This document shows positions 6,319 to 8,447 of a stretch of DNA of 8,447 bases, in pieces. Below the pieces are notes generated by a model. The model saw only the letters and a list, made by a program, of their open reading frames with translations, did no database searches and was not told the DNA's origin. Source of the stretch: JBNKFQ01 sp050289385 (GTDB lineage Bacteria > Pseudomonadota > Gammaproteobacteria > Pseudomonadales > Porticoccaceae); NCBI GenBank assembly GCA_050289385.1, contig JBNKFQ010000020.1:1-8447 (forward strand). Reading direction: 5' to 3'. The position numbers and the translations under genes were made by a program. The stretch's first letter is position 1, and every line of letters starts with the position of its first letter.

Positions 6319-6348
6319 CCCTCAAGTAACCTGCGACCAGTTACAGGG
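6319..6348 (-). promoter_or_regulatory. Leader hairpin just upstream of the rplY ribosome binding site
   Basis: On the minus strand CCCTGTAAC (6348-6340) pairs with GTTAC plus AGGG (6330-6326 and 6322-6319) across a 9-base loop, with a three-base TTG bulge: nine pairs. The AGGAG ribosome binding site follows within ten bases. Autogenous control of rplY through its 5' leader is established in E. coli and relatives; whether this stem does the same is inference. Confidence 0.45.
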
Positions 6349-6434
6349 GGCGTTTTTAAAATGCTCTCGGTTTTTTCCAGATAAAGCAGCTGGAAGTAAA
6401 GCCTTGAGCTCTGGTATCAGTGCGTTGTCAGAAA

Positions 6435-7376
6435 TTACTCAAACATCGCGCTGATGGATTCTTCGTTGTTTATGCGGCGAATCGCTTCTGCCAACATGGG
6501 CGCCAGGGTGAGTTGGCGAATACGCTCGCATTTTTTTGCTTCTTCATGCAGCGGAATACTGTTGGTAACCACGAGTTCGTCAAGCTGCGAGTTGTTGATG
6601 TTTTTCAACGCGTCGCCGGACAATACCGGGTGAGTACAGTAGGCCACTACTTTATTCGCGCCATAATTTTTCAGTGCATCGGCTGCACCGCACAGTGTGC
6701 CCGCTGTATCGACCATATCGTCTACCAGCACACAGGTGCGATTTTCCACTTCGCCGATCAGATTCATCACTTCCGCAACGTTTGCGGTCGGGCGACGTTT
6801 GTCGATAATCGCCAAGTCGGAATTCAGCAATTTGGCGGTGGCGCGAGCTCGCACAACACCGCCAATATCGGGTGATACCACAATCAGATCCTTGTAATTC
6901 TGATGGCGAATATCATCCAGCAGCACGGGAGTGCCAAATGCGTTGTCTACCGTACAGTTAAAAAAGCCCTGAATCTGTTCAGCGTGCAGATCCACAGTCA
7001 AAACACGTTCTACTCCGACATTGACGATCATGTCGGCCACCACTTTGGCACTGATCGGCACACGCACCGAACGTACCCGTCGATCCTGGCGGGCGTAACC
7101 GAAATACGGAATGACAGCGGTTATGCGCCCGGCCGAGGCACGTCGCAAGGCATCAGCCATCAATGTCAGTTCCATCAGGTTTTGATTGGTGGGGTGACAC
7201 GTGGGCTGTACGATAAACACTTCCTTGCCCCGCACGTTTTCTCGAATCTCTATATTGATCTCGCCATCAGAAAACTGGGAAACAAGCGCCTGACCCACCG
7301 GCACGCCGAGGACAGAGGCCAATTCTGCCGTCAGTTCCGGGTTGGCGTTTCCAGAGAAAACCATCAAGTTTTTCAC
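6435..7376 (-). CDS. prs: Ribose-phosphate pyrophosphokinase (PRPP synthetase)
   Basis: The product is 313 residues from the chosen GTG, matching Pseudomonas Prs. It transfers pyrophosphate from ATP to ribose 5-phosphate, making PRPP for nucleotides, histidine, tryptophan and NAD. Visible features: FSDGE near residue 36-39, ENVRG (46-50), the catalytic flexible-loop region YFGYARQDRR (91-100), VDLHAEQIQGFF (128-139) with catalytic-region His131, SPDIGGVVRAR (168-178), the PRPP loop VLVDDMVDTAGT (216-227), and the C-terminal NEESISAMF. An in-frame ATG at 7442 would add 22 residues without homology and would need a ribosome binding site inside tRNA-Gln. GTG 7376 has AAGGA seven bases upstream and gives the family N-terminus (KNLMVFSGNANPEL). 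It follows ispE and tRNA-Gln on the same strand, as in Pseudomonas. Confidence 0.97.
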   Translation of the reverse strand: MKNLMVFSGNANPELTAELASVLGVPVGQALVSQFSDGEINIEIRENVRGKEVFIVQPTCHPTNQNLMELTLMADALRRASAGRITAVIPYFGYARQDRRVRSVRVPISAKVVADMIVNVGVERVLTVDLHAEQIQGFFNCTVDNAFGTPVLLDDIRHQNYKDLIVVSPDIGGVVRARATAKLLNSDLAIIDKRRPTANVAEVMNLIGEVENRTCVLVDDMVDTAGTLCGAADALKNYGANKVVAYCTHPVLSGDALKNINNSQLDELVVTNSIPLHEEAKKCERIRQLTLAPMLAEAIRRINNEESISAMFE

Positions 7377-7383
7377 GGTCAAG

Positions 7384-7388
7384 TCCTT
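7384..7388 (-). promoter_or_regulatory. Ribosome binding site deciding the prs GTG start
   Basis: AAGGA on the minus strand lies seven bases before GTG 7376. The next in-frame ATG (7364-7362, four codons inside) is 19 bases away, too far to use it. This supports a GTG start. Confidence 0.7.
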
Positions 7389-7409
7389 GATTGGAAGTAT
7401 CTCGGAGCC

Positions 7410-7438
7410 GGGCAGCGTTTGTACCTGCACGCTGTCCC
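7410..7438 (-). promoter_or_regulatory. Stable hairpin in the tRNA-Gln to prs leader
   Basis: On the minus strand GGGACAGCGT (7438-7429) pairs with ACGCTGCCC (7418-7410): nine pairs with one bulged A and a 10-base loop. It begins 10 bases after the tRNA-Gln CCA and ends about 20 bases before the prs ribosome binding site. It has no following U-tract, so it is not a classic terminator. It could mark the processing point separating tRNA from mRNA, protect the prs 5' end, or act as a regulator; the sequence does not decide. Confidence 0.5.
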
Positions 7439-7448
7439 GCAAATAATA

Positions 7449-7524
7449 TGGCTGGGGTGGGAGGACTCGAACCTCCGAATGACGGGATCAAAACCCGTTG
7501 CCTTAGCCACTTGGCGACACCCCA
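7449..7524 (-). tRNA. tRNA-Gln(TTG)
   Basis: On the minus strand this is a 76-nt cloverleaf beginning TGGGGTGTCGCC with 3' partner ACCCCA, then GCCA, with CCA encoded (7449-7451). The anticodon stem ACGGG/CCCGT surrounds TTTTGAT, giving anticodon TTG. The T arm is GGAGG-TTCGAGT-CCTCC. The weak first pair (U1-A72) is a known identity feature of bacterial tRNA-Gln. It sits 23 bases after the ispE stop and 72 bases before prs, the conserved Pseudomonas placement. Confidence 0.96.
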
Positions 7525-7547
7525 GCAAATAGCATCTACATGCCAGT

Positions 7548-8405
7548 TCAAACCTGATCGTACAGAGGGGACTGATTAACGCCTCTTGCTACGAAGCCCT
7601 GTAATTGTGCTGGTCGCTTCTTCAGAACTGCCTCGGCAGATTCCCTGGAATCGAACCTGGCAAAAACACATGAGCCGGTTCCTGTCATTCGGGCGGGAGC
7701 GTGTTGGTCGAGCCACTGTCGCGTCGCTTTTACTTCAGGATAAAGACTTTCAACAACGGTTTGGCAGTCGTTGCGCCAGTCGTTACCCGGACCCCGTCCG
7801 AAGGAGGCGCGTATTTTCGTGACTGGCGTGCCCCTTGTCAATGCCTGGTGGGAAAAAACATCTCCCGTATTTACACGGCATGCGGGGGTGATAACCAGAA
7901 ACCAGTCGGCAGGCATTTGCACTGGCGTCAGTTGCTCGCCAATACCTTCCCCCCAGGCCGTACGACCGCGCACAAAGACGGGGACATCGGCGCCCAGGTG
8001 TTGGCCGAGCGCTGCCAGCTGGTCAGTGCTGAGGCCGGTTTTCCAGAGTTGATTCAGGCCCACCAGCGTGGTGGCGGCATCGGAACTGCCGCCCCCCAGC
8101 CCGCCTCCCATTGGCAGGCGCTTGTCCAGGTGAATGTTGGCTCCGCCACGGTGGCCGCTGTGTTGTTGCAGCAAGAGGGCGGCTTTGTAAATCAGGTTGT
8201 CTTGTGGGGGTATCTCTGTCAGTGCAGGGGAGATCACAATGTTGCTGTCGGGCCGGGCTTCGAAGGTTAGCTCATCGCCCACATCCAGCAGTTGAAACAG
8301 GGTTTGCAGGTTGTGATAGCCATCGGGGCGACGCCCGGTTATGTGCAGAAACAGGTTCAGCTTGGCGGGGGCGGGCAGAATGAGTTGCGATGCTATCTTA
8401 CTCAA
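7548..8405 (-). CDS. ispE: 4-diphosphocytidyl-2-C-methyl-D-erythritol kinase
   Basis: The enzyme has 285 residues (E. coli 283). It is a cytoplasmic GHMP kinase that phosphorylates CDP-methylerythritol at the 2-hydroxyl with ATP, step four of the MEP isoprenoid pathway. Landmarks: PAPAKLNLFLHITGRRPDGYH at the N-terminus with active-site Lys15, the Gly-rich ATP loop PMGGGLGGGSSDAAT (98-111), catalytic Asp140 in GADVPVFVRG, and the third GHMP motif MTGTGSCVFA (240-249). The start must be TTG (8405-8403): an in-frame TGA lies two codons upstream, and no ATG or GTG occurs before the conserved PAPAKLN block. That TTG lies in the last copy of a 16-base tandem repeat and lacks a good ribosome binding site. 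The gene is followed closely by tRNA-Gln and prs. The upstream neighbour is outside the window; lolB is usual in relatives. Confidence 0.96.
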   Translation of the reverse strand: MSKIASQLILPAPAKLNLFLHITGRRPDGYHNLQTLFQLLDVGDELTFEARPDSNIVISPALTEIPPQDNLIYKAALLLQQHSGHRGGANIHLDKRLPMGGGLGGGSSDAATTLVGLNQLWKTGLSTDQLAALGQHLGADVPVFVRGRTAWGEGIGEQLTPVQMPADWFLVITPACRVNTGDVFSHQALTRGTPVTKIRASFGRGPGNDWRNDCQTVVESLYPEVKATRQWLDQHAPARMTGTGSCVFARFDSRESAEAVLKKRPAQLQGFVARGVNQSPLYDQV

Positions 8406-8444
8406 GACTCAGGTTACTCAAAACTCAGGTTACTCAAAATCGGG
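8398..8444. repeat. 16-base tandem repeat covering the ispE start
   Basis: On the plus strand TTACTCAAGACTCAGG (8398-8413), TTACTCAAAACTCAGG (8414-8429) and the degraded TTACTCAAAATCGGG (8430-8444) give nearly three copies, the first two differing at one base. On the minus strand each copy carries TTGAGTAA. The innermost copy supplies the ispE TTG start and next codons. The repeat has stop codons in all three minus-strand frames, so it would end any upstream gene reading in. The array may continue past the window edge. Confidence 0.85.
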
Positions 8445-8447
8445 TTG

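Noticed and set aside
7377..7442. N-terminal extension of Prs from ATG 7442
   Set aside because: It would need translation signals within tRNA-Gln, and GTG 7376 has a well-placed AAGGA and the family N-terminus.
8406..8447. C-terminus of the gene upstream of ispE (lolB in relatives)
   Set aside because: Only about 40 bases are present, stop codons occur in all frames, and no frame shows recognisable LolB sequence.

Overview
This window looks like a conserved chromosomal housekeeping block of a gammaproteobacterium with an accessory left edge. On the minus strand the order ispE, tRNA-Gln, prs, rplY, pth, ychF is the arrangement I recall from Pseudomonas and its relatives, and the proteins most resemble that group. 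The M28 peptidase and the balanced base composition would fit a marine cellvibrio-like lineage, but that genus-level guess is inference only.

Layout, left to right. Bases 1-725 are the 3' part of an ISL3-family insertion sequence, with its transposase cut by the window edge. Bases 726-1096 hold no convincing gene. An elongator tRNA-Met (minus strand) follows, with a strong-looking promoter. Next come a secreted M28 metallopeptidase of the carboxypeptidase Q type (plus strand) and, convergent with it, a ten-helix EamA/DMT transporter. From 3823 rightward, all on the minus strand, lie ychF, pth, rplY, prs, tRNA-Gln and ispE. The right edge is a 16-base tandem repeat that contains the ispE start codon.

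The housekeeping genes serve translation and precursor supply. Pth recycles peptidyl-tRNA, L25 binds 5S rRNA, YchF is a ribosome-associated ATPase, Prs makes PRPP, IspE is an isoprenoid precursor kinase, and two tRNA genes are interleaved with them. From memory, ychF and tRNA-Met are direct neighbours in Pseudomonas aeruginosa, so the peptidase/transporter pair may be an insertion into that junction.

The least expected signal is in the spacers. Two intergenic gaps (2740-2812 and 4915-5016) carry inverted arrays of 7-base units that both fit one degenerate word, GTTNGAN, although the actual bases differ between sites. Both arrays abut stop codons or overlap one, and both can fold. In one, the pth stop codon is itself part of the array. 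A third, distinct repeat (16-base period) covers the ispE start. Together they suggest a family of short-period repeats that grows in gene borders of this genome. I see no novel multigene system such as a defence island or CRISPR array.
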